DNA of 64,000 nt from DAIDKA01 sp036267975 (GCA_036267975.1 DATAVA010000062.1:1-64000); one strand, 5' to 3'; counted from the first letter of the stretch, positions 26,647-35,723 are shown. Numbers and translations are program-made. The notes: generated by a model not told the origin, from the sequence alone.

Positions 26647-28266
26647 TCAATTCAGGCCGGCATAGTCGTACAGCGTGGTGGCTACGGATTTCTCCGCGCC
26701 CGCATAACCGTAGGTCTTGCCCGCGCCCTCGATGACGTAGAACTCGTTGGCCGCGTGCGCGCCGCCACCAGAACCCACCGCACCGCCTCCAATCGGGAGG
26801 CTGATCGGATCGCCCGAGAACAGATACGCCGGCCAGTAGCCGCCCAGGATGCTCGCCTGACCCTCGACCGGCGGCGAACGGCGCGCCGAACCGAACGCCG
26901 TCAGCATCCTGTCGCCGGCCTTCGCGATGTCGGAGTCGTGGCGCTGCTTGGCCCAGGGGACGTCACCTATCACGCGGATCTGCACGTCCTTGTAGCCCTC
27001 CTTGTCCAGGTAGGCCCGCAGCTTCTTGACGATGTCGGGCCCGGTCATGTTCGGTATGTAGCGGATGTTGTGCTTGGACGTGATGGTATTGGGCAGGATG
27101 GCACCCGAGCCGCCCGGAAACATGTTGCCGCTCCAGATTCCGTCCAGGTTGAACGACACACCGTGACGCTGCATGGTGACGATATCGATGGGCTTGTCGG
27201 CGATGAAGCGCGCCACGCCCAGGTTTTTCGCCGCCTGCACCGGGTTCATGTTCTTCGCCGCGGCCGCGAGGCTGGCCTTCTCCGCCGCGGTCAGCGGCAC
27301 GATGTTGTCGTAGAAACCGGGGATCAGGATCTTGTTGCCGTTGTCCGTGACCAGCGAGGACAGCATCTTGATGTGACGCCAGGCCGGGGAGTCCACCGAG
27401 CGCTTGTTGGCGCCATGGATGTTGCTGTACACCGGGCCCCGGCCCCAGGACTTGCCCGAGGTGGTCAGCTCGATGTAAAGGCACCCTTCCGAAGGGCCAG
27501 GCCCCAGCATGGCATCGGCGCCCTTGAACAGGTCGGCGTGGGCCTTGACGAAGGTGCGCAGGCCGACGTCCATGCGCTCCTCGTCGCCCTCGGCGACAAA
27601 GATGATGTTCACCGGCAGCTTGCCCGTCACCGCCTTGATGGACATCAGGGCGTTCCACTGAGCCATCTCCGGGCCCTTGGAGTTGGTGGCGCCGCGGCCG
27701 ATCAACACTTTCTTATATGGTGGCTGTGCCACCAGGTCTGCGGCAAACGGCGGCCGGATCCACAGATCCGGTTGCGTGATCGGCATGGTGTCGTACTGCC
27801 AGTAGATCACGATCGTCTTCTTGGCACCCTCGTCACACTTCGCGAAGACAACCGGATTGCTCTGCTCGCCCCACTCGGTGATACCCGGATCGTAGACCTT
27901 GGTCAGCTGGCAGCCCAGCTGGTCGAAGTAGCCCTTGACCATCTGGGCCGACTCCTGGATACCCTCGCCGGTGTTGGAGATTGATGGCTGCTGGATCCAC
28001 TTCTGCAGGTTCTGCACGTGCTCATCAATGTGCGCATCGATGTACTTGTAGACCTTGGGCAGGTCCGGGTTCTTGATCTGGCTCATGTCGATCTTGACCG
28101 TCTCGTCGCCGTTCGGACGAATGCCGGTGGCCAGGGGGGCCACGTGGCCCATGGCCACCTGCCGGCCCGGCGCCATGGATTGAGTCTGCGCGGAGGCGGC
28201 CAGCGGCAGCAGCGCCACGCCACCCGCCATGAGAGTGGACCGGATAAAACTGTGAATTTGCTTCAT
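26647..28266 (-). CDS. Exported M20-family hydrolase homologue, copy 2 (altered metal site)
   Basis: A 539-residue protein with a signal peptide (ending near LPLAASAQT). It follows the M20 dipeptidase layout: first catalytic half, an inserted dimerisation domain with SNIHGANKRSVDSPAWRH, and a C-terminal half with GGGAHAANEFYVIEG. Against the family consensus the first ligand motif GHYDxxP reads WQYDTMP (His to Gln) and the bridging GASDDKG reads GATNSKG (Asp to Asn), while EGDEER, an Asp at ADAM and the final His are kept. Two of five usual metal ligands are therefore changed. It is a tandem duplicate of the next gene upstream and is followed by the ABC ATPase. Substrate unknown. Confidence 0.85.
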   Translation of the reverse strand: MKQIHSFIRSTLMAGGVALLPLAASAQTQSMAPGRQVAMGHVAPLATGIRPNGDETVKIDMSQIKNPDLPKVYKYIDAHIDEHVQNLQKWIQQPSISNTGEGIQESAQMVKGYFDQLGCQLTKVYDPGITEWGEQSNPVVFAKCDEGAKKTIVIYWQYDTMPITQPDLWIRPPFAADLVAQPPYKKVLIGRGATNSKGPEMAQWNALMSIKAVTGKLPVNIIFVAEGDEERMDVGLRTFVKAHADLFKGADAMLGPGPSEGCLYIELTTSGKSWGRGPVYSNIHGANKRSVDSPAWRHIKMLSSLVTDNGNKILIPGFYDNIVPLTAAEKASLAAAAKNMNPVQAAKNLGVARFIADKPIDIVTMQRHGVSFNLDGIWSGNMFPGGSGAILPNTITSKHNIRYIPNMTGPDIVKKLRAYLDKEGYKDVQIRVIGDVPWAKQRHDSDIAKAGDRMLTAFGSARRSPPVEGQASILGGYWPAYLFSGDPISLPIGGGAVGSGGGAHAANEFYVIEGAGKTYGYAGAEKSVATTLYDYAGLN

Positions 28267-28311
28267 CGAAATATTCCTGTTTGATACTCGGGGATCATCG
28301 CGGCATGTGTC

Positions 28312-29955
28312 TCAGTTCAGGCCCGCGAAGTCGTACAACACCGTGGCGACTGACTTCTCCGCCCCCGCAATGCCGTAGGTCTTGCCGGCACCTTCGATGA
28401 CGTAGAACTCGTTGGCGGCGTGAGCGCCACCGCCCGAACCCGCCATCCCAGCCGCAATCGGAATGTTGAGCGGACTACCCGCGAACAGGTACGCCGGCCA
28501 GTAACCGCCTAGGATGCTGGCGCCGTCCTGGATCGGCTTCTCGTACGGGATGTTGAAGGTGTCGAACGTCTTCTCCACCGCGTGGGCGATAGCCGTGTCG
28601 TAGTGCATCTTGGCCCAGGGCACGTCGCCGACGACATTGATCTTTACGTCCTTGTAGCCCTCCTTGTCCAGGAAGGCGCGCAGCTTCTTGACGATATCCG
28701 GCCCGGACATGTTCGGCACATAGCGGATGTTGTGCTTGGAGGTGATGGTGTTGGGCAGGATCGCGCCCGAGCCGCCCGGGAACATGTTGCCGCTCCAGAT
28801 GCCATCCAGGTTGAATGACGTGCCATGACGCTGCATGGTGACGATGTCGATGGGCTTCTCGGCGATGAACCGGGCGACGCCCAAGTTCTTCGCCGCCTGC
28901 AGCGGGTTCATGTTCTTCGCCATCGCCGCGAGCATGGCCCGCTCCTCCGGCGTCAGTCCCTCGATATCATCGTAGAAGCCCGGGATCAGCACCCTGTTGC
29001 CGTTCTCCGCCACCAGCGTCGAGAGCATCTTGATGTGACGCCAGGCCGGGGAGTCCACCGAGCGCTTGTTGGCGCCGTGGATGTTGCTGTACACCGGTCC
29101 CCGGCCCCACGACTTGCCGCTCGTCGTCAGCTCAAGGTAGAGGCATCCTTCGGAGCCGCCGCCAATCTGCTGGCCGCCGAAGCGGTACATGGCGTCGGCG
29201 CCTTTGAACAGGTCGGCGTGGGCCTTGACGAAGGTGCGGTAGCCCATGTCCATGCGCTCCTCATCGCCCTCCGCCACGATAATCAGGTTCACGGGCAACT
29301 TGCCGGTGACGGCCTTGATGGACATCAGCGCGTTCCACTGCGCCATCTGCGGACCCTTGGAATTGACCGCGCCGCGGCCGATCAGCACCTTCTTGTACGG
29401 CGGCTGTGCGACCAGGTCACCGGCAAACGGCGGTCGGATCCAAAGGTCCGGCTGCGTGATCGGCATGGTGTCGTACATCCAGTAGATCACCAGCGTCTTC
29501 TTCGCTCCCTCGTCGCACTTGGCGTACACCACTGGATTGCTCTGCTGGCCCCACTCGGCGATGCCCGGGTCGTAGACCTTGGTCTGCTGACAGCCCAGCT
29601 GGTCGAAGTAGCCCTTGACCATCTGCGCCGACTCCTGGATGCCCTCGCCCGTATTGGAAATGCTGGGCTGCTGGATCCAGTGCTGCAGGTTGCGCACGTG
29701 CTCGTCGATGTGCGCATCGATGTACTTGTAGATCTTGGGCAGGTCCGGATTCTTGATCCTGCTCATGTCGATGCCGATCTCGGTATCCCCCTGCGGGCGG
29801 ATTCCGGTGGCTTCCGGCGCCGGAGCCGTCGAGGCCACCTGCCGGCCCGGCGCCATTTGCTGCGCGGAGGCCGTCAGTGTCAGCAGTGCAGCGCTGTAGG
29901 CGAGCAGCGCGGCGTGCACGTGCCGGCGGCTCGGCTTCCTCGTTGTCTTTTCCAT
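28312..29955 (-). CDS. Exported M20-family hydrolase homologue, copy 1 (altered metal site)
   Basis: A 547-residue paralogue of the downstream gene, strongly similar along its whole length. The ATG at 29955 is chosen because AAAGGA lies eight bases upstream; earlier starts at 29973 and 30003 exist. The N-terminus has Arg-rich residues and a hydrophobic stretch (AALLAYSAALLTLTASAQQ) that fits Sec or Tat export. The metal motifs deviate in the same way: WMYDTMP (His to Met) and GAVNSKG (Asp to Asn), with EGDEER and GGGAHAANEF kept. It has an extra Gly-rich insert (RFGGQQIGGGSEG). It begins about 50 bases after the TonB receptor and is likely co-transcribed with it. Confidence 0.85.
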   Translation of the reverse strand: MEKTTRKPSRRHVHAALLAYSAALLTLTASAQQMAPGRQVASTAPAPEATGIRPQGDTEIGIDMSRIKNPDLPKIYKYIDAHIDEHVRNLQHWIQQPSISNTGEGIQESAQMVKGYFDQLGCQQTKVYDPGIAEWGQQSNPVVYAKCDEGAKKTLVIYWMYDTMPITQPDLWIRPPFAGDLVAQPPYKKVLIGRGAVNSKGPQMAQWNALMSIKAVTGKLPVNLIIVAEGDEERMDMGYRTFVKAHADLFKGADAMYRFGGQQIGGGSEGCLYLELTTSGKSWGRGPVYSNIHGANKRSVDSPAWRHIKMLSTLVAENGNRVLIPGFYDDIEGLTPEERAMLAAMAKNMNPLQAAKNLGVARFIAEKPIDIVTMQRHGTSFNLDGIWSGNMFPGGSGAILPNTITSKHNIRYVPNMSGPDIVKKLRAFLDKEGYKDVKINVVGDVPWAKMHYDTAIAHAVEKTFDTFNIPYEKPIQDGASILGGYWPAYLFAGSPLNIPIAAGMAGSGGGAHAANEFYVIEGAGKTYGIAGAEKSVATVLYDFAGLN

Positions 29956-30002
29956 GTCAGTTGTCCTTTCCATGTCTGTTCTCTGTTGCTTCCCCTTCCG
30001 CA

Positions 30003-32999
30003 TCACTTGAATTCGACCTTGAATCCAAGCGTCCAGGAGCGACCCAGATTGTCGTACAGGTAGGTGTTGGTCTGCGGGTACGCCGGGGTGTTCTCCGCGC
30101 CGTAGGTGGTGTTGCTCATACCGGCAATCCGGGGCGGATCACGGTTCAGCAGGTTCTTGGCCATGAAGAACACACTTGCGGTGGCGCGGTCGTTGATGAA
30201 TATCTGCTTGGTGATGGAACCATCGAAGTAGAAGGCGCTGGGCGCCGTGGTGATGTTGGCGGTCTTGTAGATGCCCGTGCCGGGCGTGCAGCCAGCGGTG
30301 CACTGCACGTAGACGTCGGTGGCGTCATTCAAGCTGCCGCTGCTTACCCCGCGCATCACGAGGTCGTAGGACCAGGAGTCCTTTGTGTACATGGCCTCCA
30401 GGCGTCCCAGCCAGTTCGGCGTTGCCCCGGTGTTCGTACCGGCCAGGTTGATCGCCTGCACGTTGTTATTCGTCGTGAAGGTTATGTAGTGCGTGGCCAG
30501 GGCGTGGATGGTCAGCTTGCCGGAGAGCTTGTCCCATACGGTGGCCAGGTCCTTCTCGTAGGTGGACTCGACGTCCATGCCGCGCTCGGACAGGCTGTAA
30601 AGGTTCTGGTAGACCTCCACGATGACCGGAGTGCTGGCGCCACTGCTCGGCAGTCCGTAGGCATTCAGCTCCAGATATTTGCAGTACTGCGCCCCGGCAC
30701 CGCCGGCGTAGCAGGCGTTGACCTCCTGCTGTGCGGAAAGGTCGCTGATGAGATTGCTCATCTCGATGTCGTAGTAGTCGACCGACGCCTGGAAGCCCGG
30801 CACGAAGTCGGGCTGGAACACCACGCCATAGACATCCGTTTTGGCGGTCTCCGGCTTCACATCCGTTGAACCTTCCAGCTTCTGCACGAACAGCAGGGCA
30901 GCACCGTTGTCCCACGGATTCGTCACGGAATTGGTACGCGCAGTTCCGGGGGAAAACAACTCCGCCAGGTTGCCGGCGCGGATGTCGGCCGAACGCGTGA
31001 CGCGGAAGGTCACATCGCTGATGGGCGAGTACGTGAGGCCCAGCTTCCAGGAGTCCGTGCCACCGGAGGTGCTGTAGTGGGTCTCGCGAATCGCACCGTT
31101 GAAGTCCAGGCCCGTGTACAGGGGCACCAGGGTCTCCGCATACCCCTCCGCCACCGTATAGCTGGCATTGGTGGCGACGTAGTTGCCGTACTTCCAGTAG
31201 TTGCCGTAGGTCGGGTCATAGATGGGATCGACATCGCCCGAAACGGCCTCGCGCCGCCCCTCGGCACCCAGTGCCACCGAAATCGGACCGGCCCAGCCCT
31301 TGATATCGTTGGTGGTGAAATCCGCCGCGCCCTCGTCGAGTTCGAAGGTCTCATGGCGGGTGGGATCGCCCGCGATGTACGCCAGCGCACCGGGAAGCTG
31401 CGCCGCGCCAAGACCGAAGATGTTGATCGGTACACAGCCGGCGGCCTGGGCTGCGGCGGAGGCGCAGACCGGACCGGTCGGACCTGCCACCGCATTGATG
31501 GCATTGGCGAAGTAGGCATTGTTGGTGGTGCCGGGCAGCGTCTCGATATCTTGGGTCTGAGCGAACGAGGCGTGCGTGTCCCATTTCCAAGTCATGTTGA
31601 ATAGGGCGACGTGGCCGTCCCCACCGATCAGGAAGCGGTCGGAGGCGCGGGTGTCGTCGGACTGCGCAGCGGTGAGGAACCCGGCCCCGGTCGTGCCCAG
31701 AGTGAACGGGGTGGTGACTTTCGACGCCAGCGACGGATACAGGGACTGCAGGAAGTAGTTGTTGGGCTGGATGGTGATGGTCGAGCCGGTGTAGGTCGGA
31801 GCGTCGTAGTAGCTGAACCCCCAGTACCGCCCGTAGGAGGCCTCGAGGAAGACCTCAGCGCCATCGCTGAGGTCGAAGCTGGCCCGGCCGAAGGCGTTCT
31901 GGCGCTTTTGGGTCGGAACGAGGCCGCTCTTGCCGAACTGGCCGCTGTCGGTGTACTGCCAGTCACCGCCCCGCATCCACTGACCCGTGGCGGGGCTGCC
32001 GTAAGCCAGCTGATTGAGGCTGGCCGCACCGTTGGCGCCGACCTGGCCAAAGTAGGTGCCCTTGAGCGCACCCGAAGTGATCAGGCCCCCAGGGGTGTAG
32101 GTGGAAAGGCCGGTGCCCGGGCCGGCAATGACCTGCGGACCGCCGGCCGCGATGTTGGCGGCGGAGTTGGCCATCGCGAAGTACCCGGCCTCATCATAAG
32201 CGGGCACTGTGTTCAGGATGCCGTTGTCGCCATACAGCTCGCCGCTGAAGAGCACATGTCCGCGGCCATCGGCGAACCCGGCGCCCGCGGTCAGCGTGAA
32301 CTTGCGAGTCGGGTCGCCATAGTCCTGGTACTCGCCGTACTGGTAGGAGGCCTTGATGCCGGTGAACTGCTTATCGAGGATGAAGTTGATCACCCCGCCG
32401 ACCGCCCCCGAGCCATAGGCGGCCGAGGCGCCGCCGGTGGTGACATCGATGCCAGTGATCAGTGACTGCGGAATGGTGTTGACGTCAACGAGACCCTCGA
32501 TGGTCGAGGGCGCCCAGCGCTGCCCGTCCACCAACACCAGCGTGCGGTTGGTTCCCAGGTTGCGCAGGTTCAGCGCCGCAACGCCGGCCTCGCCATTGGA
32601 CAACGCACCGGACGAATTGTCGGGCGTGGCGCTGCCCGCCAAAGCGGGCAGCGTCGTGGCGAAGTCAATGATGTTGGAGGGCGCTGCGGCCTGGAGGGAG
32701 GCCGCGCTGATGGAGGTCACCGGCTGCGGAGAGTCATAGCCGCCGCGCGTGAGATGCGAGCCGGTGATGACGACCTCGCTGATCGCATCGGAATCCGAAG
32801 TCGCCGCACTACTGGTGTCGGCCGTCGCGGCGGCGGAAGCCGCCGCGGCATCACTGGCCAGCAGCTGCCCGGCGGGCGCTGCCTGCGCATCGGCCGGTGC
32901 CCCGAAGACGAGAGCCTTGCCGGCCAGCAGCAGTGCGACCGCCGCCCCGACCGACAGGCCTGTGATACCGCCGCATCGTTCCCTATTTGATTTCGACAT
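30003..32999 (-). CDS. TonB-dependent outer-membrane receptor
   Basis: A 998-residue receptor. The ATG at 32999 follows GGGAGATG by seven bases; it starts a signal peptide (GGITGLSVGAAVALLLAGKALVFG), an Ala/Ser-rich linker and the TonB box region (AISEVVITGSHLTRGGYDSPQPV), then the plug domain with LNLRNLGTNRTLVLVDGQR and TGGASAAYGSGAVGGVINFI, and a 22-strand-type barrel ending SWTLGFKVEFK. Substrate cannot be named, but oligopeptide- and amino-acid-linked receptors of this sub-type are common in Xanthomonadales-like bacteria. It is first in the long minus-strand operon and about 310 bases downstream of a tandem glycine riboswitch. Confidence 0.93.
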   Translation of the reverse strand: MSKSNRERCGGITGLSVGAAVALLLAGKALVFGAPADAQAAPAGQLLASDAAAASAAATADTSSAATSDSDAISEVVITGSHLTRGGYDSPQPVTSISAASLQAAAPSNIIDFATTLPALAGSATPDNSSGALSNGEAGVAALNLRNLGTNRTLVLVDGQRWAPSTIEGLVDVNTIPQSLITGIDVTTGGASAAYGSGAVGGVINFILDKQFTGIKASYQYGEYQDYGDPTRKFTLTAGAGFADGRGHVLFSGELYGDNGILNTVPAYDEAGYFAMANSAANIAAGGPQVIAGPGTGLSTYTPGGLITSGALKGTYFGQVGANGAASLNQLAYGSPATGQWMRGGDWQYTDSGQFGKSGLVPTQKRQNAFGRASFDLSDGAEVFLEASYGRYWGFSYYDAPTYTGSTITIQPNNYFLQSLYPSLASKVTTPFTLGTTGAGFLTAAQSDDTRASDRFLIGGDGHVALFNMTWKWDTHASFAQTQDIETLPGTTNNAYFANAINAVAGPTGPVCASAAAQAAGCVPINIFGLGAAQLPGALAYIAGDPTRHETFELDEGAADFTTNDIKGWAGPISVALGAEGRREAVSGDVDPIYDPTYGNYWKYGNYVATNASYTVAEGYAETLVPLYTGLDFNGAIRETHYSTSGGTDSWKLGLTYSPISDVTFRVTRSADIRAGNLAELFSPGTARTNSVTNPWDNGAALLFVQKLEGSTDVKPETAKTDVYGVVFQPDFVPGFQASVDYYDIEMSNLISDLSAQQEVNACYAGGAGAQYCKYLELNAYGLPSSGASTPVIVEVYQNLYSLSERGMDVESTYEKDLATVWDKLSGKLTIHALATHYITFTTNNNVQAINLAGTNTGATPNWLGRLEAMYTKDSWSYDLVMRGVSSGSLNDATDVYVQCTAGCTPGTGIYKTANITTAPSAFYFDGSITKQIFINDRATASVFFMAKNLLNRDPPRIAGMSNTTYGAENTPAYPQTNTYLYDNLGRSWTLGFKVEFK

Positions 33000-33041
33000 G
33001 CGAATACATCTCCCTGGCACCTTATTCAGCTGCCCAATTAG

Positions 33042-33112
33042 GATCGATCTGCGCTCGCCGCCGCCGGTTCTACTAAAAGTCGGCAAAGCTTGCCGACGGC
33101 GGCAGATCGATC
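33042..33112 (-). terminator. Large inverted repeat enclosing a terminator-like hairpin, in the TonB receptor leader
   Basis: In the transcript between riboswitch and receptor, GATCGATCTGC (33112-33102) pairs perfectly with its complement (33052-33042), continuing into GC-rich bases. Inside it an eight-base-pair hairpin GTCGGCAA/TTGCCGAC with a three-base loop (33097-33079) is followed by TTTT. The inner element looks like an intrinsic terminator; the outer stem could compete with it. This is a plausible expression platform for the upstream riboswitch, though about 200 bases away from it. Confidence 0.55.
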
Positions 33113-33310
33113 AGCAATAACTCAGTAACGTTTTTGGTCTTGGCCGCGACCTACCGCCGCCGAAACTGTCCAACCGACAGACCCGGCTTGAGGCATGGCA
33201 CGTGACATCCAGACATGTGGCGGATGTATGCATTTCCGCCATTTCTAAGGGTCTTCATTTCTGCTCCAGTGCAGCGGCGAATTTGAATGACGGCGCGTCC
33301 CGTTCATGGG

Positions 33311-33511
33311 TGTTTGCGCCGCTCCCGCTGTACTGGTACCTGAGAGATTCCGCACACTGGTGCGTTGCCCCTTCGGTGAATGCGCGCACTGCACGCGCAT
33401 TTCTCTTCATTCGGCATTTAGCCTTGCAGTACATGAACCTGAGCGATTATGGGAGTTTGCGCCTTCGGTGGAACCAGGAACCCTGCGGTCCTGCTTCTCT
33501 CTTCTGCAAAA
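33311..33511 (-). promoter_or_regulatory. Tandem glycine riboswitch upstream of the TonB receptor operon
   Basis: Two glycine aptamers read on the minus strand. Aptamer 1 (about 33511-33424) opens with TTTTGCAG, closed by CTGCAAGG, and contains AGAGAG, CCACCGAAGGCGCAA and GCTCAGGT. Aptamer 2 (about 33418-33311) contains GAAGAG, TTCACCGAAGGGGCAA and TCTCTCAGGTACCAGTACAGCGG. These are the conserved core elements of the glycine riboswitch. The same arrangement occurs with high similarity at 40557-40753. The next gene on this strand is the TonB receptor about 310 bases on. Glycine riboswitches usually turn genes on when glycine is high. Confidence 0.92.
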
Positions 33512-33964
33512 CTTTTGATGTCTATTGCTTTAGCTTTCTCGTTTCACCATTTCCCTCCAGCGACATGACATTCAGTGCGCGTGCAATTTCCAATCTGCTC
33601 GCATGTACCGTTGCAGAAACTGTGCCAGCGCTGCTGTCGCCAGTGCATGCGTCCCCATTTGCTTATATTTCCAGACCTTTCTGCGCACTACCTGTTTCAC
33701 AACTGGGCGGCATGAATGAAAAATTCGCATCGACGTACGGCACTTGTGGTGCAGTGCCACCAAATAGCGGGCCATCGTGGGGCCTTGGCACACAAGCGCA
33801 GCATGACCACTTTCAGATGGGTTCACGGCGACGTGAAGTCTTGCTTGAGCAGGCCGCTCCCGTTGCAGAATTTGTTTGACAGTGGCGCGTTCCGCAGAGG
33901 AGACTTCATTCGAGTTAGCTTTTTTCTCAGGATCGTTCAGTCCGAAATCATTAAAATCCAACCA
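33512..33964. other. Intergenic stretch between two divergent glycine riboswitches
   Basis: About 450 bases of lower GC content than the neighbours. It must hold the promoters for the minus-strand (TonB operon) and plus-strand (DadA-like) transcripts, but I see no convincing -35/-10 pair on either strand. Short open frames exist on both strands and none resembles a known protein. Confidence 0.6.
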
Positions 33965-34118
33965 GCGGGAGAGACCGGAACCAGATCCGGCGCCGAAGGA
34001 GCAACCGCCCGGAAACTCTCAGGCAAAAGGACCGCGAATCAGAAATCTCTGAAGAGTGGCGCACGCTGTGTGCGCCCGCCGACGGAATAACAATCTCAGG
34101 CGTCAAGGACAGAGTGGG
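33965..34118 (+). promoter_or_regulatory. Tandem glycine riboswitch upstream of the DadA-like gene
   Basis: Aptamer 1 (33965-34035) starts GCGGGAGAGACCGG, has GCGCCGAAGGAGCAACCGCC and ACTCTCAGGCAAAAGGACCGC, with GCGG/CCGC closing the stem. Aptamer 2 (about 34043-34117) starts TCTCTGAAGAG, has CGCCGACGGAATAACAATCTCAGGCG and ends AAGGACAGAGTGGG, with CTCTG/CAGAG closing. Downstream, AAGCCA/TGGCTT forms a small hairpin (34121-34136), and GGGC at about 34115 could pair with GCCC beside the AAGG ribosome-binding site before the ATG at 34150, suggesting control of translation. Confidence 0.93.
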
Positions 34119-34149
34119 CACAAGCCATAGTTGGCTTCACAGAAGGCCC

Positions 34150-35409
34150 ATGTCTCATTCATCTATTATCGTCATCGGCGCCGGCATCACCGGCATCACC
34201 ACTGCCTACGCGCTGCTGCGCCGCGGCTACGATGTCACCGTCGTGGAACAGAACCGTCACGCCGCCAGTGAGACCTCGTATGCCAACGGCGGTCAGCTCT
34301 CGGCTTGCAACGCGCAAGTGTGGAATTCCTGGCCCACTATCTGGAAGGGCGCAAAGTGGATGTTCGATCCGCGCGCCCCGCTACTATTGAACCCTGCTTT
34401 CAGCTTTCACAAATACAGCTGGTTGGCCGAGTTCGTTTTAGCTGTGCGTCATCGCCAAGCAAACACTCTGGGAACAGTGCGGCTGGCTATCGCTGCCCGC
34501 CGGCATCTGTTCGATATCGCCCAGCGCGAGCACATCGATTTCGATCTGGAGAAGCGCGGAATTCTGCACTTGTACCACGATGCGCAGACCTTCAGGCAAG
34601 CCGAGCAGGCAAACCTGCTGCTGCGAGAGGGCGGCCTCGATCGATATGCCGTAACCGATGAGGAGATTCACTCCATCGAGCCCTCGCTGGTGCCGAAATT
34701 CTACGGCGGCTTTTTTACCCCCTCGGATTCGACCGGGGATATCAGAAAGTTCACCCGCGGTCTTGCCGATGCCTGCGCCCGCCAAGGCGTCAGCTTTGTC
34801 TTTGGCGGCATCGTCCGCGGCATTAGCAACACAGGTTCGGGCGTAAATCTGCAACTCGCGGATGCAGCTGGCAATGAGCTGCCACCACTGGACAGCGATG
34901 CAGTCGTGGTATGTGCGGGCGTCGGCAGCCGGCGTCTCGCCAGCATGGTTGGCGACCGGATCAACATCTACCCGGTGAAGGGCTATTCGATCACGGTCTG
35001 CCTTGAGGAATCCGAAAGTCAGCAGGCGGCGCCCTGGGTCAGTCTGCTCGACGACGACACCAAAATTGTCACCAGTCGTCTGGGAAAGGAAAGATTCCGG
35101 GTCGCAGGAACAGCCGAGTTCAGTGGCTACAACAAAGACATCCGCGCAGACCGTATCGAGCCTTTGGTGCAGTGGTGCCACAAGCTGGTCCCCGCCATGA
35201 GCACCGCGACTGTAATTCCCTGGGCCGGCCTTCGTCCCATGACGCCCAGCATGATGCCGCGGGTCGGGCGCGGCAGGCGGCCCGGCATTTATTACAACAC
35301 GGGTCACGGCCACCTGGGCTGGACGCTGTCCGCGGCGACGGCCGCTGCGATTTCGGATCTGGTTCTGCAGGATCTCTCGCCACGGCCGCTCGGCCTGCAG
35401 CCTGCCTAG
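34150..35409 (+). CDS. DadA-like FAD-dependent amino-acid dehydrogenase/oxidase
   Basis: A 419-residue flavoprotein of the D-amino-acid dehydrogenase/glycine oxidase (DAO) family. The N-terminus has the FAD Rossmann motif IIVIGAGITGITTAYALLRRG with VVEQN, then YANGGQLSACNAQVWNSWP resembling the DadA region, AVVVCAGVGSRRLA, and the C-terminal FAD motif WAGLRPMTPSMMPRVGR with YYNTGHGHLGWTLSAATA. Length matches DadA. The ATG at 34150 follows AGAAGG closely; a GTG at 34114 would lie inside the riboswitch. Control by a glycine riboswitch suggests glycine or a product of its metabolism as substrate or signal; the true substrate could also be D-Ala or another D-amino acid. Confidence 0.88.
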   Translation: MSHSSIIVIGAGITGITTAYALLRRGYDVTVVEQNRHAASETSYANGGQLSACNAQVWNSWPTIWKGAKWMFDPRAPLLLNPAFSFHKYSWLAEFVLAVRHRQANTLGTVRLAIAARRHLFDIAQREHIDFDLEKRGILHLYHDAQTFRQAEQANLLLREGGLDRYAVTDEEIHSIEPSLVPKFYGGFFTPSDSTGDIRKFTRGLADACARQGVSFVFGGIVRGISNTGSGVNLQLADAAGNELPPLDSDAVVVCAGVGSRRLASMVGDRINIYPVKGYSITVCLEESESQQAAPWVSLLDDDTKIVTSRLGKERFRVAGTAEFSGYNKDIRADRIEPLVQWCHKLVPAMSTATVIPWAGLRPMTPSMMPRVGRGRRPGIYYNTGHGHLGWTLSAATAAAISDLVLQDLSPRPLGLQPA

Positions 35410-35723
35410 GCGTTGCGGGCTGGCAGTGCGGCTGCTTGCGCCAGGACGCCTTCAATGAAGGCGTGCTTTGCTTGCGTGCTTCCGACATGTTCGCTCGCAT
35501 GGCATTCCCGCCGAGCACGGCCAGGACCATCGCGCCCAGCTCTTAGAAAAGCAGCGGCCATGCGGGATCGCAGTCCCGAATCTGCATGGGTCTTGCTGGC
35601 CGACTCAGCATGCGTGCCTGCGGTTTGCTCTCATGGCCGAATGCGCTGCGAGTTCTTGGGTACCAGAAATCTTCCGCCGTTATCGTCGGTTCCTCCCCGC
35701 GTTGGCAGCCTTTGGACGATTTC
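35410..35723. other. About 310 bases with no recognisable intact gene
   Basis: Between the DadA-like gene and the MFS fragment. On the minus strand at about 35420-35545 a short stretch reads AMVLAVLGGNAMRANMSEARK, which faintly recalls the C-terminal end of an amidohydrolase (LGGNA). It has no intact frame beyond this and is best treated as degraded sequence. Confidence 0.4.

Noticed and set aside
33202..33879. A 225-codon plus-strand frame over the minus-strand glycine riboswitch
   Set aside because: It overlaps strongly conserved RNA motifs and shows no protein family; the riboswitch explains the sequence.
33572..33961. A 129-codon minus-strand frame between the two divergent riboswitches
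   Set aside because: No recognisable domain or ribosome-binding site, and it occupies the region that must contain the promoters. A small unknown gene cannot be fully excluded.
35420..35545. Amidohydrolase C-terminal remnant on the minus strand
   Set aside because: The match rests on one short LGGNA-like motif; too little to call a gene fragment.
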